Source: CAVOEB01 sp965249645
Lineage (GTDB): Bacteria; Pseudomonadota; Alphaproteobacteria; UBA828; JAPUJA01
Length of the DNA: 64,000 nt
Reading direction: 5' to 3'
Assembly: GCA_965249645.1 (NCBI GenBank)
Contig: CBDFML010000011.1
Coordinates: forward strand, 310,001 to 374,000
Part shown: positions 1-8,745 of the stretch, piece by piece
How positions within the stretch are numbered: the first letter of the stretch is position 1
How the letters are laid out: the number at the start of each line of letters is the position of its first letter
Program-made: the position numbers and the translations under genes
The notes under the pieces: generated by a model
Told to the model about the DNA's origin: nothing
What the model saw: only the letters and a program-made list of their open reading frames with translations
Database searches by the model: none

Positions 1-10
1 CCGGGCTCAT
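1..10 (-). CDS. Start of the gene downstream of murU (three codons only)
   Basis: Seen: an ATG on the minus strand overlaps the murU stop in an ATGA arrangement and the frame runs off the window after Met-Ser-Pro. Inference: in many alphaproteobacteria the gene after divL-tsaE-amgK-murU is addB, the double-strand break repair helicase subunit, and the tight overlap suggests the operon continues. Three codons cannot prove identity, so this is a positional guess. Confidence 0.3.
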
Positions 11-729
11 CCGCTGTACCTCTCTCCAAGGAACGCGTTCGCCGCCGTGAGTCCCTCGGGCGTGCCCACATGCAGCCACCGCCCGTCATGGACCATGCCG
101 TAGAGCCGTTCCGCCTGTTCCGCCCTGTCGAACAGCCGGTTGAGCGAAAAGGCGCCCTCGGGAGCGGTCTGGAACAGCCGGGAATGGAGGATATGGACGC
201 CGGAAAACAGGAACGGCGCGACCTCGTGCCAGGCGCGCCGCCGCGCCACGCCGGCGGCGTCGAGCATAAAGTCGCCCTTGCCCTCGAACTGGCCGGCGCG
301 GACCATCTCGTGCATCAGCAGCAGGGCGTCCATGGCCTCGTTGCGCCACGCGGCGGTCAGGCGCGCCAGCGTGTTCTCCGGCCCGTCCAGCCACAAAACG
401 TCCGTGTTGGCGACGAGAAATGGCCCCTCGCCCAGCAGGGCGAGCGCGTGGCGTACCCCGCCGCCGGTATCGAGCAGGTGTTCCTCGTGCGAGATCGCGA
501 TTTCGATGTCGCGCCGGTTCGCGAGATGGGCCTCGAGCTGATCGGCCCGGTAGTGGCTGTTGACCACGACGCGTTCGACACCGGCAGCGACCAGCCGGTC
601 GAGCGCGTGATCGATCAGCGCCCGGCCGGCGACCTCGATCAGGGGCTTGGGGCGGCTTTCGGTGAGCGGGCGCAGCCGTTCGCCCTTGCCGGCGGCCAGC
701 AGCATGGCGCAGCGCAACGGCCCGGTCAT
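7..729 (-). CDS. murU: N-acetylmuramate alpha-1-phosphate uridylyltransferase-like nucleotidyltransferase
   Basis: A 240-residue NTP_transferase protein. It opens with the hydrophobic strand AMLLAAGKGERLRPLT, the G-x-G-x-R-x-x-P-L-T signature of sugar-1-phosphate nucleotidyltransferases, followed by the substrate-loop lysine in RPKPLIEVAG. MurU makes UDP-MurNAc from MurNAc-1-P in the recycling route that bypasses de novo synthesis. The start was set at the ATG that overlaps the amgK stop (ATGA); a start three codons upstream is less likely. Pairing with an AmgK-like kinase directly upstream supports the MurU role over a glucose-1-phosphate thymidylyltransferase. Confidence 0.85.
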   Translation of the reverse strand: MTGPLRCAMLLAAGKGERLRPLTESRPKPLIEVAGRALIDHALDRLVAAGVERVVVNSHYRADQLEAHLANRRDIEIAISHEEHLLDTGGGVRHALALLGEGPFLVANTDVLWLDGPENTLARLTAAWRNEAMDALLLMHEMVRAGQFEGKGDFMLDAAGVARRRAWHEVAPFLFSGVHILHSRLFQTAPEGAFSLNRLFDRAEQAERLYGMVHDGRWLHVGTPEGLTAANAFLGERYSG

Positions 730-1718
730 GCGCGGCACTCCCGGTGCGCGGGCGGAATTTCGCGCTCGATCCAGTCGCGCAAATTCGCCAGTGCGGGGTG
801 GGCGAGATCGTCTTCGAGCAGCCGCCAGACCCGTGGCAGGTAGTCGAGATAGGCGGGCTTGGCGTCGCGCACGCAGAGCCGGGTGAAGATGCCGACGATC
901 TTGCAGTTGCGCTGGGCGCCGAGAATCGCGTACGCGGTGCGAAAGGCGGCGGCATCGAGCTCGGGGCGGCGGCCGAGATAGGCGGCGATCCCGGCCTCGG
1001 CGGTGGCCAGGGCGACATCGCGTCGGGCGTCCTCGAGCAGCGAGACCAGATCGTAGGCCGCACTGCCCGTGAGCGCGTCCTGAAAATCGAGCAACCCGAC
1101 CTTTGCCAGGCCCGCGCGCTCGGGCAGCCAGAGCAGGTTATCGGCGTGATAATCGCGCAACACCAGCACCGGATCCCCGATTTCGCTTTGGGGCAGTATC
1201 TCGCGCCACACCGCCTCGTACTCGGTGCGCAGGCCCACATCGGGGCCCGCGTCACGCTGGCGGGGAATGTACCAGTCGACCAGCAGGTCGGCCTCCTCGA
1301 GCAGGGCTGCCTCGTCGTAAGGCGGCATTGCGGGGGGTGGTGGAAGGCGGTGCAGATCGGCCAGCAGGGCGATGGCCGGGCCGTAGAGGGTCATCTCCCC
1401 GGGCGCGCCCGCGCCGGCGAGCAGCCGGGTGTAGAGCGCGTCGCCCAGATCCTCGAGCAAGAGCAGGCCGGCCGCCTCGTCGGCGACGAGAATCGCGGGC
1501 GCGCTGTAGCCCAGGCCGGCGAGAAAGCGCGCGATTGCGACGAACGGGCGAACGTCCTCCTCGGGCGGCGGCGCGTCCATCAGCACGGCTCGCGCGGCGC
1601 CTTGCTCGAGCCGTTCGTAGCGCCGGAAGGAGGCATCGCCCGCGAGCGGCGCGCGCGCCGCCTCGCCCCAGCCGTGGCGAGAGAGAAACGCCTCGATCAG
1701 GGCCGCTCGCTCAGCCAT
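726..1718 (-). CDS. amgK: Anomeric MurNAc/GlcNAc kinase (APH-fold phosphotransferase)
   Basis: 330 residues with an aminoglycoside-phosphotransferase fold. It shows an N-terminal GDASFRRYERL nucleotide loop, the catalytic-loop motif VLRDYHADNLLWL (D and N for catalysis and Mg) and the downstream LLDFQDALTGSAAYDLVSLL metal-binding Asp. AmgK phosphorylates the anomeric hydroxyl of N-acetylmuramic acid for MurU. The chosen ATG overlaps the tsaE stop by 8 bases; longer in-frame starts would run far into tsaE. Known family pairing amgK-murU and the gene order tsaE-amgK-murU support the call. Confidence 0.85.
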   Translation of the reverse strand: MAERAALIEAFLSRHGWGEAARAPLAGDASFRRYERLEQGAARAVLMDAPPPEEDVRPFVAIARFLAGLGYSAPAILVADEAAGLLLLEDLGDALYTRLLAGAGAPGEMTLYGPAIALLADLHRLPPPPAMPPYDEAALLEEADLLVDWYIPRQRDAGPDVGLRTEYEAVWREILPQSEIGDPVLVLRDYHADNLLWLPERAGLAKVGLLDFQDALTGSAAYDLVSLLEDARRDVALATAEAGIAAYLGRRPELDAAAFRTAYAILGAQRNCKIVGIFTRLCVRDAKPAYLDYLPRVWRLLEDDLAHPALANLRDWIEREIPPAHRECRA

Positions 1719-2220
1719 GGACCGCCTCGCCGCCGGTTTCGCGTTCGACATCGTCGAGCCGCTCCGCCCAGCGTCCGTGGCCAATCAGCAGGGCGCGCCG
1801 GGCCTCGGGGCTGTCTCCCGCCAGCAGGCGCAGCTCCAGCCAGTCCGCGGCCATCAGCGCGCCCAGCCGTTCGGGCCATTCGATCAGCGAAATCCCCTCG
1901 GCGAAGGCGTCCTCGATGGCCAGCTCCAGCGCTTCCTCGGGCGCGGCTAGCCGGTAAAGGTCGAAATGCCACAGGGTGACGCCGTCCAGCTCGTACGTCT
2001 GGACCAGGGTGAAGGTCGGGCTCGGCACCTCGACCGGTCCGTCCAGCGCGCCGATCACGGCGCGGGCGAATTCGGTCTTGCCCGCGCCCAGCGCGCCCGC
2101 CAGTCCGACCACGTCGCCGGGCCGCAAGACCGCGGCCAGCCGCGCCGCCAGCCGGTGCGTGGCGGCAAGATCGTCGAGCGCGATCGGGCGGGCCGCGCGG
2201 TCGGGCGAAGCGGACGTCAT
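1711..2220 (-). CDS. tsaE: tRNA threonylcarbamoyladenosine biosynthesis ATPase TsaE
   Basis: 169 residues with the YjeE/TsaE P-loop GALGAGKTEFARAVI and the family strand PSPTFTLVQTYE followed by WHFDLYRL. TsaE is the ATPase partner of TsaB/TsaD in t6A modification of ANN-decoding tRNAs. The ATG gives a normal-length protein. The gene is the first of the tsaE-amgK-murU overlap chain and is divergent from the ferredoxin reductase gene with a ~100-base gap that must hold both promoters. An upstream in-frame extension is antisense to the reductase and was rejected. Confidence 0.93.
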   Translation of the reverse strand: MTSASPDRAARPIALDDLAATHRLAARLAAVLRPGDVVGLAGALGAGKTEFARAVIGALDGPVEVPSPTFTLVQTYELDGVTLWHFDLYRLAAPEEALELAIEDAFAEGISLIEWPERLGALMAADWLELRLLAGDSPEARRALLIGHGRWAERLDDVERETGGEAVHG

Positions 2221-2322
2221 GGGCCGGGTTGTAGCGCCTCGGCCGAGGGGCGGCAAGCGGTCCGCGTTCGCCGCCGGCGGCGGTGGACGGTCCCCGGGGC
2301 ACATGCTAGGAGAGAGGCCGAC

Positions 2323-3336
2323 ATGAGCGAGCCCCAGGTTACCGATATCGCGATCATCGGGGCGGGTCCGGTGGGCCTGTTTGCGGTGTTCGAGGCCGGC
2401 ATGCTCGAGATGCGCTGCCATGTGGTGGACGCCCTCGATGCGCCGGGCGGTCAATGCACCGCGCTCTATCCGGAAAAACCGATCTACGACATCCCCGGCT
2501 ATCCCGAGATTGGCGCCGGCGGGCTCGTCGAGGCGCTGCTTGCCCAGGCTGCCCCGTTCGCGCCGAGCTACCATTTGGGCCATAGGATCGAACGCCTCGC
2601 GCGGCTTGACGGCGGCGGCTGGCGTCTGGAGAGCGACAAGGGCCTCGTGCTCGAGGCCCGCGCCGTGATTGTCGCGGCCGGGGGCGGCGCGTTCGGGCCG
2701 AACCGCCCGCCGCTTGCCGACATCGAGGCCTATGAGGGCACTGCTGTGTTCTACGCCATTGCCCGGCGCGAGGATTTCCGGGATAAACGTCTGGTGATCG
2801 GCGGCGGCGGCGATTCCGCAGTCGATTGGGCGATCAGCCTGGCGGAGGTCGCGACGAGCGTGCAAATTGTCCACCGCCGAGCCAAATTCCGCGCCGCACC
2901 CGAAAGCGTCGCGCGCCTGCACGCACTGGCCGATGCCGGACAGGTCGAACTGGTCGTGCCGTACCAGCTGGCCGGCCTCGAGGGCGCCGAGGGTCGCTTG
3001 AGCGTCGTTCTGGTGCGCACGCTGGACGGCGAGGAGCGCCGCCTGCCTGCCGATGTCCTGCTGCCGTTTTATGGCCTTTCCACCGAACTCGGTCCGATCG
3101 CCGAATGGGGTCTTGAGACCGAACGCAACCTCGTGAGCGTCGATCCGGCGTGTTTGGCCACCAGCGCCCCGGACATCTTCGCGATCGGCGACGTCGTTAC
3201 CTATCCGGGCAAGCTCAAGCTCATTCTGTGCGGCTTTTCCGAAGCCGCGATGGCGGCGCAGGCGATCTATCCGCTGGTCCATCCCGGCGAGGCGCTGCAT
3301 TTCGAATATTCGACGACCAAGGGCCTGCCCGTGTAA
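2323..3336 (+). CDS. Ferredoxin/flavodoxin--NADP(+) reductase, thioredoxin-reductase-like type
   Basis: 337 residues with two Rossmann nucleotide-binding sites: FAD at IAIIGAGPVGLFAVFEAG near the N terminus and NAD(P)H at VIGGGGDSAVDWAISL near residue 160. The family-typical GGQCTALYPEKPIYDIPGYP is present, as is the C-terminal FAIGDVVTYPGKLKLILCGFSEAA that closes over FAD. There is no CxxC redox pair, which separates it from thioredoxin reductase. It transfers electrons between NADPH and ferredoxin. AGGAGAG lies 8 bases before the ATG. It converges on divL with a 34-base gap. Confidence 0.9.
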   Translation: MSEPQVTDIAIIGAGPVGLFAVFEAGMLEMRCHVVDALDAPGGQCTALYPEKPIYDIPGYPEIGAGGLVEALLAQAAPFAPSYHLGHRIERLARLDGGGWRLESDKGLVLEARAVIVAAGGGAFGPNRPPLADIEAYEGTAVFYAIARREDFRDKRLVIGGGGDSAVDWAISLAEVATSVQIVHRRAKFRAAPESVARLHALADAGQVELVVPYQLAGLEGAEGRLSVVLVRTLDGEERRLPADVLLPFYGLSTELGPIAEWGLETERNLVSVDPACLATSAPDIFAIGDVVTYPGKLKLILCGFSEAAMAAQAIYPLVHPGEALHFEYSTTKGLPV

Positions 3337-3370
3337 ACCGCAAACTCGGCCGGGGCGGGGCCGCGCGGGC

Positions 3371-5884
3371 TCAGTTTTCCGAGACCAGGCGGATCGGTGG
3401 TACCAGCGTCTCGCCCTGGGGCGGGCGGCGCGGGAAATGGCAGGCCACCGTCGTGCCCTCGCCGGGCGTCGAATCGATTTCGACCCGGCCCCCGTGGAGC
3501 TCGACGAAGCTCTTGACCAGAGCCAGCGCCAGCCCCGGTCCGGCCCGGCCTCGGCTGCGGTGCTCGGCGGTATAGAATTTGTCGAAAATCCGCTCGCGAT
3601 CGGATTCCGGGATGCCGACACCGCTGTCTGCGACCCACAGGGCGGCGCCGTCGTCCGCCGCGCGCCGCGCGCCGAGCACGACCGTGCCCGCACGCGGCGT
3701 GAACTTGAGTGCGTTGCTCATCAGGTTGAACAGGATCTGCTTGGTCCGGCGCTTGTCCATGTCGATGCTGCCTATGTCCTGCGGGCATTCGATGGACAAT
3801 TCGATCTGCCCGCCTCGCGCCCGCTCGGTGAACAACTTGGCGACGCCCTCGAGCAGGGCGCGCAGCTCGACGGGTTCGACTTCGAGTACCACGTGGCCGG
3901 CCTCGATCGACGCCAGGTCGAGCATGTCGTTGATCAGGGCCAGAAGCTGCTGGGATGATTCGAGAATGCCCGTGGCGTACTCGGCCTGGCGCGCGTTGAG
4001 GGACCCGAAGAACTGGTTCGCAAGGATCTCCGTGAATCCGATCATGGTATTGAGCGGGGTGCGCAGCTCGTAGGAGACGTTGGCGATAAATTCCGACTTC
4101 AGCCGATCGGCGTGTTCGAGTGCCTCGTTGCGCTCGCGCAGCATGCGTTCGACCTCGATGCTGTCGGTCACGTCGATGTAGGTGTTCAGCGTTGCACCGT
4201 CGGGCAGGGGCACCGAGGCGAAATCGAGGACCGAGCCGTCGCGCCGTTCGAAACGCTCCGCCTGGCGCGAATGGTCGACCGTGCGTCCGATAAGGTCCGC
4301 GCGATAGGTCTCCCAGTCGCCGCCATCGTCGAGCAACTCGCGGCTGGCGTCGACAATCTCGGCGATGTGCGGGCGAGTCTCGAGCAGGCTTTCGGACAGA
4401 TTCCAGAGCCGGGCATAGACCGGATTATACAGCCGGAGCCGGCCGTCGCCGCCAAACACGGCAACCCCTTCGTACAGATTGTCGAGGGTCGCGCGCTGTA
4501 CCGCGTTCAGCGTGTTGAACGAGGCTTCCAGCGTAAGCCGGTCGGTGACATCCTCGCAGATGAACATCAGGCCGCCGAACGGGTGGGGCGTGACGATTTC
4601 GCGCAGCGCCGTGCCGTCGGGCAGATGGATCAGACCCTCGCGCGGCTCGGTCAGCGAGGTGAACAGCTCGCTTTGCTCGTGCTTGAACGCCGTGAAGTCG
4701 GCCTGTTCGGGAATCCGGCGGTTCTCGCGCATGGCGTCGATCACCTCGTTGATGGTCGGACCGTTCTCCAACTGGGTCTCGTCGAAGCGGAACATCTTGG
4801 GAAACACGCTGTTGTAGTAGGTCAACCGCTGGTCGGGGCCGTAGATCTCGATCGAGCTGCCCAGGGTATCGAGCACCTGGGCGTGGGCCGCGATATGGCG
4901 GGCGAGCTCGTCTTGGCTCTCTTCGAGCGGGGTGACGTCGACGGCGAATCCGACCGTGCCGTCGCCTGACGGCGCGGGTGTTTCGGTGATCTCGAGCAGA
5001 CAGCGTGCACCCCGGATGACCGCGTGGCGTCGCCCGCGGCAGGTCTCGCCGCTTGCCAGCGCCTCGCGGGCGATGGGTGCCGCCAGGCTGGGCGCGTAGA
5101 CGGGAGCCAGCTCCACGCCGTTCGCGACGGCATCCTCGGGCGTTGTTTCGACCCGCTTCGCGTAAGCCCCGTTGCACCACACGAGTTCTCCCTCGGCGTC
5201 GCGCTCCCAGACCGGCAGCGCTACGGATTCGAGGCGCGTGCGGCGCGCCTGAGCCAGCCCGTCACGTTCTTCGAGCTGTCCGGAGAGCGCCTTGATTTCG
5301 CGCCCGCGCGCGGTGATGTCGTTGATCCACAGCGCGCTCGTTTGTCCCGACCCGCCGCCGACGGGGGTGCCGTGAACCTCGAGAAGACGCTCGCCGGACG
5401 GGTCGCTCACCATGCCCGAGAACGGCACGCCGTGGCTGCGCAACGCTTCGACCTCTTCGCTGAGACGCTCGAAATGGGCCGCGGCGAGATGTTGGGCGAG
5501 ATCGTCGAAGCTACCGATGCTGCCGGGCTCGGCGCCCAGCAGGTGGGTCAGTCCGGGGGTAACGGTGGTTCGCGCGGCGTCACGCTTGCCGCGCCAGACC
5601 ATGGCGCCGCCGGGCAGGGCGTCGAGCAGAGTGGTCAGCTCGTCGTCGATCAGCTGCCGGGATGCCTGCTCGACGATCGTGCGCCGACGTTCGCGCCAGT
5701 ACAGGACGGCGGCGAGAACCATGGCCGCACCGGTCGCGGCCAGTCCGACGAAAAGTCCGGTGATCAGACCGCTCTCGGCACCGGGCGGGGCGTCGGCGGC
5801 GGCGGCGGGCAAGGCAAGCACCGTGCTTCCCAGGGCGGTTAACCCGGGGGCGGTGCTCCGCACGAAGGTTCGCCGTTTCGTCAC
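3371..5884 (-). CDS. divL: DivL-like PAS sensor with a tyrosine H-box
   Basis: 837 residues: a signal/TM region (about 14-32 and 42-63), several PAS-like domains in the middle, a DHp helix and a C-terminal HATPase. The DHp box reads ANVSYELRTPLN; the normally phosphorylated His is Tyr605 (codon complement 4070-4072). This is the hallmark of DivL, the pseudokinase that controls the CckA-CtrA cell-cycle phosphorelay in Caulobacter and relatives. N-box LMSNALKFTP and G1 DSGVGIPESDRERIF are kept; the G2 region is AGPGLAL. Start is a GTG. Position just upstream of tsaE-amgK-murU matches alphaproteobacterial divL loci. Confidence 0.88.
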   Translation of the reverse strand: MTKRRTFVRSTAPGLTALGSTVLALPAAAADAPPGAESGLITGLFVGLAATGAAMVLAAVLYWRERRRTIVEQASRQLIDDELTTLLDALPGGAMVWRGKRDAARTTVTPGLTHLLGAEPGSIGSFDDLAQHLAAAHFERLSEEVEALRSHGVPFSGMVSDPSGERLLEVHGTPVGGGSGQTSALWINDITARGREIKALSGQLEERDGLAQARRTRLESVALPVWERDAEGELVWCNGAYAKRVETTPEDAVANGVELAPVYAPSLAAPIAREALASGETCRGRRHAVIRGARCLLEITETPAPSGDGTVGFAVDVTPLEESQDELARHIAAHAQVLDTLGSSIEIYGPDQRLTYYNSVFPKMFRFDETQLENGPTINEVIDAMRENRRIPEQADFTAFKHEQSELFTSLTEPREGLIHLPDGTALREIVTPHPFGGLMFICEDVTDRLTLEASFNTLNAVQRATLDNLYEGVAVFGGDGRLRLYNPVYARLWNLSESLLETRPHIAEIVDASRELLDDGGDWETYRADLIGRTVDHSRQAERFERRDGSVLDFASVPLPDGATLNTYIDVTDSIEVERMLRERNEALEHADRLKSEFIANVSYELRTPLNTMIGFTEILANQFFGSLNARQAEYATGILESSQQLLALINDMLDLASIEAGHVVLEVEPVELRALLEGVAKLFTERARGGQIELSIECPQDIGSIDMDKRRTKQILFNLMSNALKFTPRAGTVVLGARRAADDGAALWVADSGVGIPESDRERIFDKFYTAEHRSRGRAGPGLALALVKSFVELHGGRVEIDSTPGEGTTVACHFPRRPPQGETLVPPIRLVSEN

Positions 5885-5969
5885 TCTCGTCGTTCGCCTG
5901 CCCGTGCACAGGGCTGTTAGCGTTCCACCCGATTGGCCCGGTGACCCCGGCAGGGTGGTCCGACGGCCA

Positions 5970-7265
5970 TCAATACCGGTAATGCTCCGGCTTGAACGGA
6001 CCGTCCGCGCTGATGCCGATATAGTCGGCCTGCTTCTTCGACAGCGTGGTCAGCTTGACGCCGAGTTTGTCCAGATGCAACGCCGCAACCTTTTCGTCGA
6101 GATGCTTGGGCAGGACGTAGACCTGGTTTTCGTACCTTTCCGGATTGCTCCATAGCTCGATCTGGGCCAGCACCTGGTTGGAGAACGAGGTGCTCATCAC
6201 GAAGCTGGGATGACCCGTGGCGCAGCCCAGGTTCACCAGCCGGCCTTTGGCCAGCACGATGATGCGCTTGCCGTCGGGGAACTCGACCTCGTCGACCTGC
6301 GGCTTGACCTCGTCCCAGGTCATGTTTTCGAGCCCCTCGATCTGGATCTCGCTGTCGAAGTGGCCGATGTTGCAGACGATCGCGCCGTGCTTCATGGCGC
6401 GCATATGGTCGACCGTGATGACGTCGAGATTGCCGGTGGCGGTGACGAAGATGTCGCCCTCGGATGCCGCGTCGTCCATCGTGGTCACCTCGTAGCCTTC
6501 CATCGCCGCCTGCAGCGCGCAGATCGGATCGATTTCGGTGACCTTCACCCGGGCGCCCTGTTCCGCCAGGCTCTGGGCGCAGCCCTTGCCGACGTCGCCG
6601 TAGCCCGCGACGACGCAAACCTTGCCCGCGACCATGACGTCGGTGGCGCGCTTGATACCGTCGATCAGGCTTTCGCGGCAGCCGTAGAGGTTGTCGAACT
6701 TCGACTTGGTTACGGAATCGTTGACGTTGAACGCCGGCACCCGAAGGGCGTCGGCCTTGACCATGTCGTAGAGCCGGTGCACGCCGGTGGTGGTCTCTTC
6801 CGAAAGACCGCGCACTTCGTCGAGCAGTTCGGGGTGTTCCTCGTGGATGACCCTTGTGAGGTCGCCGCCGTCGTCGAGGATCATGTTGGGGGTCCAGCCG
6901 TCGGGGCCTTTGAGCGTCTGCTCGATGCACCACGTGTATTCCTCTTCCGACTCGCCTTTCCAGGCGAACACCGGAACCCCCGAGGCCGCGATTGCTGCGG
7001 CGGCCTGGTCCTGGGTCGAGAAGATGTTGCACGAACTCCAGCGCACGGTGGCGCCCAGCGCCGTCAGGGTTTCGATCAGAACAGCGGTCTGAATCGTCAT
7101 ATGCAGGCAGCCCACGATGCGCGCACCCTTAAGCGGCTGACTTGTGCCGTACTCCTCGCGCAACGCCATCAGGCCGGGCATTTCCTTCTCCGCGAGGGTG
7201 GTTTCCTTGCGGCCCCAGCCGGCCAGCGAAATGTCGGCAACTTTGTAGTCGGTGAATTCAGCCAT
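5970..7265 (-). CDS. ahcY: Adenosylhomocysteinase (SAH hydrolase)
   Basis: 431 residues, cytosolic. It splits S-adenosylhomocysteine to adenosine and homocysteine with bound NAD. Visible motifs: CLHMTIQTAVLIETL, SSCNIFSTQDQAAAAIA, substrate lysine region VNDSVTKSKFDN, NAD loop AGYGDVGKGCAQSL, and the C-terminal KPEHYRY typical of bacterial enzymes. CAGGAGA precedes the ATG at good spacing. The 128-base leader towards the next gene shows no recognisable SAH riboswitch. It sits between divL and a methyltransferase-like gene; no operon partner is needed for function. Confidence 0.97.
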   Translation of the reverse strand: MAEFTDYKVADISLAGWGRKETTLAEKEMPGLMALREEYGTSQPLKGARIVGCLHMTIQTAVLIETLTALGATVRWSSCNIFSTQDQAAAAIAASGVPVFAWKGESEEEYTWCIEQTLKGPDGWTPNMILDDGGDLTRVIHEEHPELLDEVRGLSEETTTGVHRLYDMVKADALRVPAFNVNDSVTKSKFDNLYGCRESLIDGIKRATDVMVAGKVCVVAGYGDVGKGCAQSLAEQGARVKVTEIDPICALQAAMEGYEVTTMDDAASEGDIFVTATGNLDVITVDHMRAMKHGAIVCNIGHFDSEIQIEGLENMTWDEVKPQVDEVEFPDGKRIIVLAKGRLVNLGCATGHPSFVMSTSFSNQVLAQIELWSNPERYENQVYVLPKHLDEKVAALHLDKLGVKLTTLSKKQADYIGISADGPFKPEHYRY

Positions 7266-7393
7266 GGTCTCGATCTCCTGGCGGCGGGCGCCTGTCAGTT
7301 GTCCGTGGGGAAGATGGTGCGCCGGGCGGCAATTGCAAACCCGGCGCTCTAATAGCAGCGCGGGCGGATTCTCTCAAGGGGTGCCCGGTCTCC

Positions 7394-8584
7394 TCAGGGC
7401 CGCTTGCGCGACACGATGAAGGACTCGTCGTTGAACCACAGCCCCCCGTGCTTATGCAGCACCTCGCGGGTGGCTTCGATATAGCGCCCGTCGGCGAGCA
7501 CCGGACCGAGGCGCTCGTCCTCGATCTGGGCGACGTAAACCGCGGCATTCCACGCTGCCATCAGGGTCGAGGTGCCGATTGAGGCGTCGACCTCCGAGGG
7601 CAGGGTGTGGAGGTGATAGCGAAACACCGAGCGAGCATCGGTGAGAGCCTGGTAGTTGAGGTCCGGCTCGCTCCGGCCGATCTGCTTGCGCAGCGCGTCC
7701 AGCATGGCGCGCCGGGTCGTCTGAAACGGTTTCTCGTCGGGCCAGATGCGGTTGATGATTTCCATCCCGGGATCCTTGCCGCGGTCCTGGATCACAATCA
7801 TCCGACCGCCGGGCGCCACGGCGCGGGCGAGCGGGACCAGAACGTTGCGTGCCTTGATTTCGGCGGGCATGCGCACGCGATAGGGTTGTGAGGCGATGAT
7901 CAGGTCGTAGGCGGCGTCGATCCCGCCCCGGTTCGGAATGAACGACTTCATCGAAAAGGCGTGGTCCTCGCGGTAGAGCACCATCACCGAGGGTCGCAAG
8001 TAAAGCGGGTTGCCCGATTTTTCGCTCGGGCGCGAGCGCCAGCCTTCGGAGAGCATCGGCTGCAGATCGAGGATCTGTTCGTCGAACTCGTGGGCGGTGG
8101 TGCCGCGCAACGGCACGTCGTACCAGTTGAGCGCGACGTCCTCGGCGGCCTTGCCGGGGATCAGCGAGGGCGCCTCGCTGTAATACATGTTGGTTACGGC
8201 GATCACGGTCTGGGGGTGTTCGACGAACCGATCGGGCAGCTTGTCGAGGCACAGGCGGACGTCCTCGAGGCTGATTTCCTTGGCCACGACGAGCAAGGGC
8301 ACGGTCGGGAAGCGGCGATGAACTTGGCGCATGACCCGGGTCAGCACAGTGCCGTGGCCGACCCCTGCGTCGAACATCTTGAGCGCCGGCGGGGTCGGGT
8401 GAAGATGGCGCAGCTCCTGGCCGATGCGCTCGGCCACCACCCATTTCTCGCTGCAGGTGGTCACGAACAGCAGGTATTTCTCCCGGTTGTCGAAAAACCG
8501 GAAATGACGGGTCGCTTGCCGTTCGCCGATATCGGCTGCGCGCGCAGCGGCGCTTTTGCGCTTGCGCGTCTTGCCGCTCGCCAT
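7394..8584 (-). CDS. Class I SAM-dependent methyltransferase-like protein of unknown substrate
   Basis: 396 residues. A basic N terminus (ASGKTRKRKSAAARA) precedes a Rossmann fold whose motif I reads MFDAGVGHGTVLTRVM near residue 85; a later GGRMIVIQDRGKDPG resembles post-motif strands. AYDLIIASQPYRV looks like the motif IV region. These support SAM binding; the substrate cannot be read. GGAGGA lies 3-8 bases before the chosen ATG, so a longer start 23 codons upstream was dropped. It is transcribed towards ahcY, which would clear the SAH product, but cotranscription is not shown. It could also be a catalytically inactive homologue. Confidence 0.6.
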   Translation of the reverse strand: MASGKTRKRKSAAARAADIGERQATRHFRFFDNREKYLLFVTTCSEKWVVAERIGQELRHLHPTPPALKMFDAGVGHGTVLTRVMRQVHRRFPTVPLLVVAKEISLEDVRLCLDKLPDRFVEHPQTVIAVTNMYYSEAPSLIPGKAAEDVALNWYDVPLRGTTAHEFDEQILDLQPMLSEGWRSRPSEKSGNPLYLRPSVMVLYREDHAFSMKSFIPNRGGIDAAYDLIIASQPYRVRMPAEIKARNVLVPLARAVAPGGRMIVIQDRGKDPGMEIINRIWPDEKPFQTTRRAMLDALRKQIGRSEPDLNYQALTDARSVFRYHLHTLPSEVDASIGTSTLMAAWNAAVYVAQIEDERLGPVLADGRYIEATREVLHKHGGLWFNDESFIVSRKRP

Positions 8585-8745
8585 GGTTCCTCCTCCACTC
8601 GCGTGGGTCGGATTTTGCCGGGGGGCGCCGCAGATGCCGGGCAACTGGGCCACGCGAGCTTATATCTATTATTCTTTATATGGCCGGATCATCGGGGCCG
8701 AGACGGAGTTTGTCCACGGCTTTTTGGTGTCCCGGCGCGCCGGGT

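Noticed and set aside
7266..7393. SAH or SAM riboswitch in the ahcY leader
   Set aside because: The leader was read on the ahcY strand. None of the conserved SAH-riboswitch core (GAGGAGCGCTGC-like) or SAM-II elements were found.
8731..8744. Intrinsic terminator after ptsI
   Set aside because: CCCGGCGCGCCGGG is a perfect palindrome, but on the ptsI strand it is followed by an A-rich and not a T-rich tract, so a rho-independent terminator is not supported.
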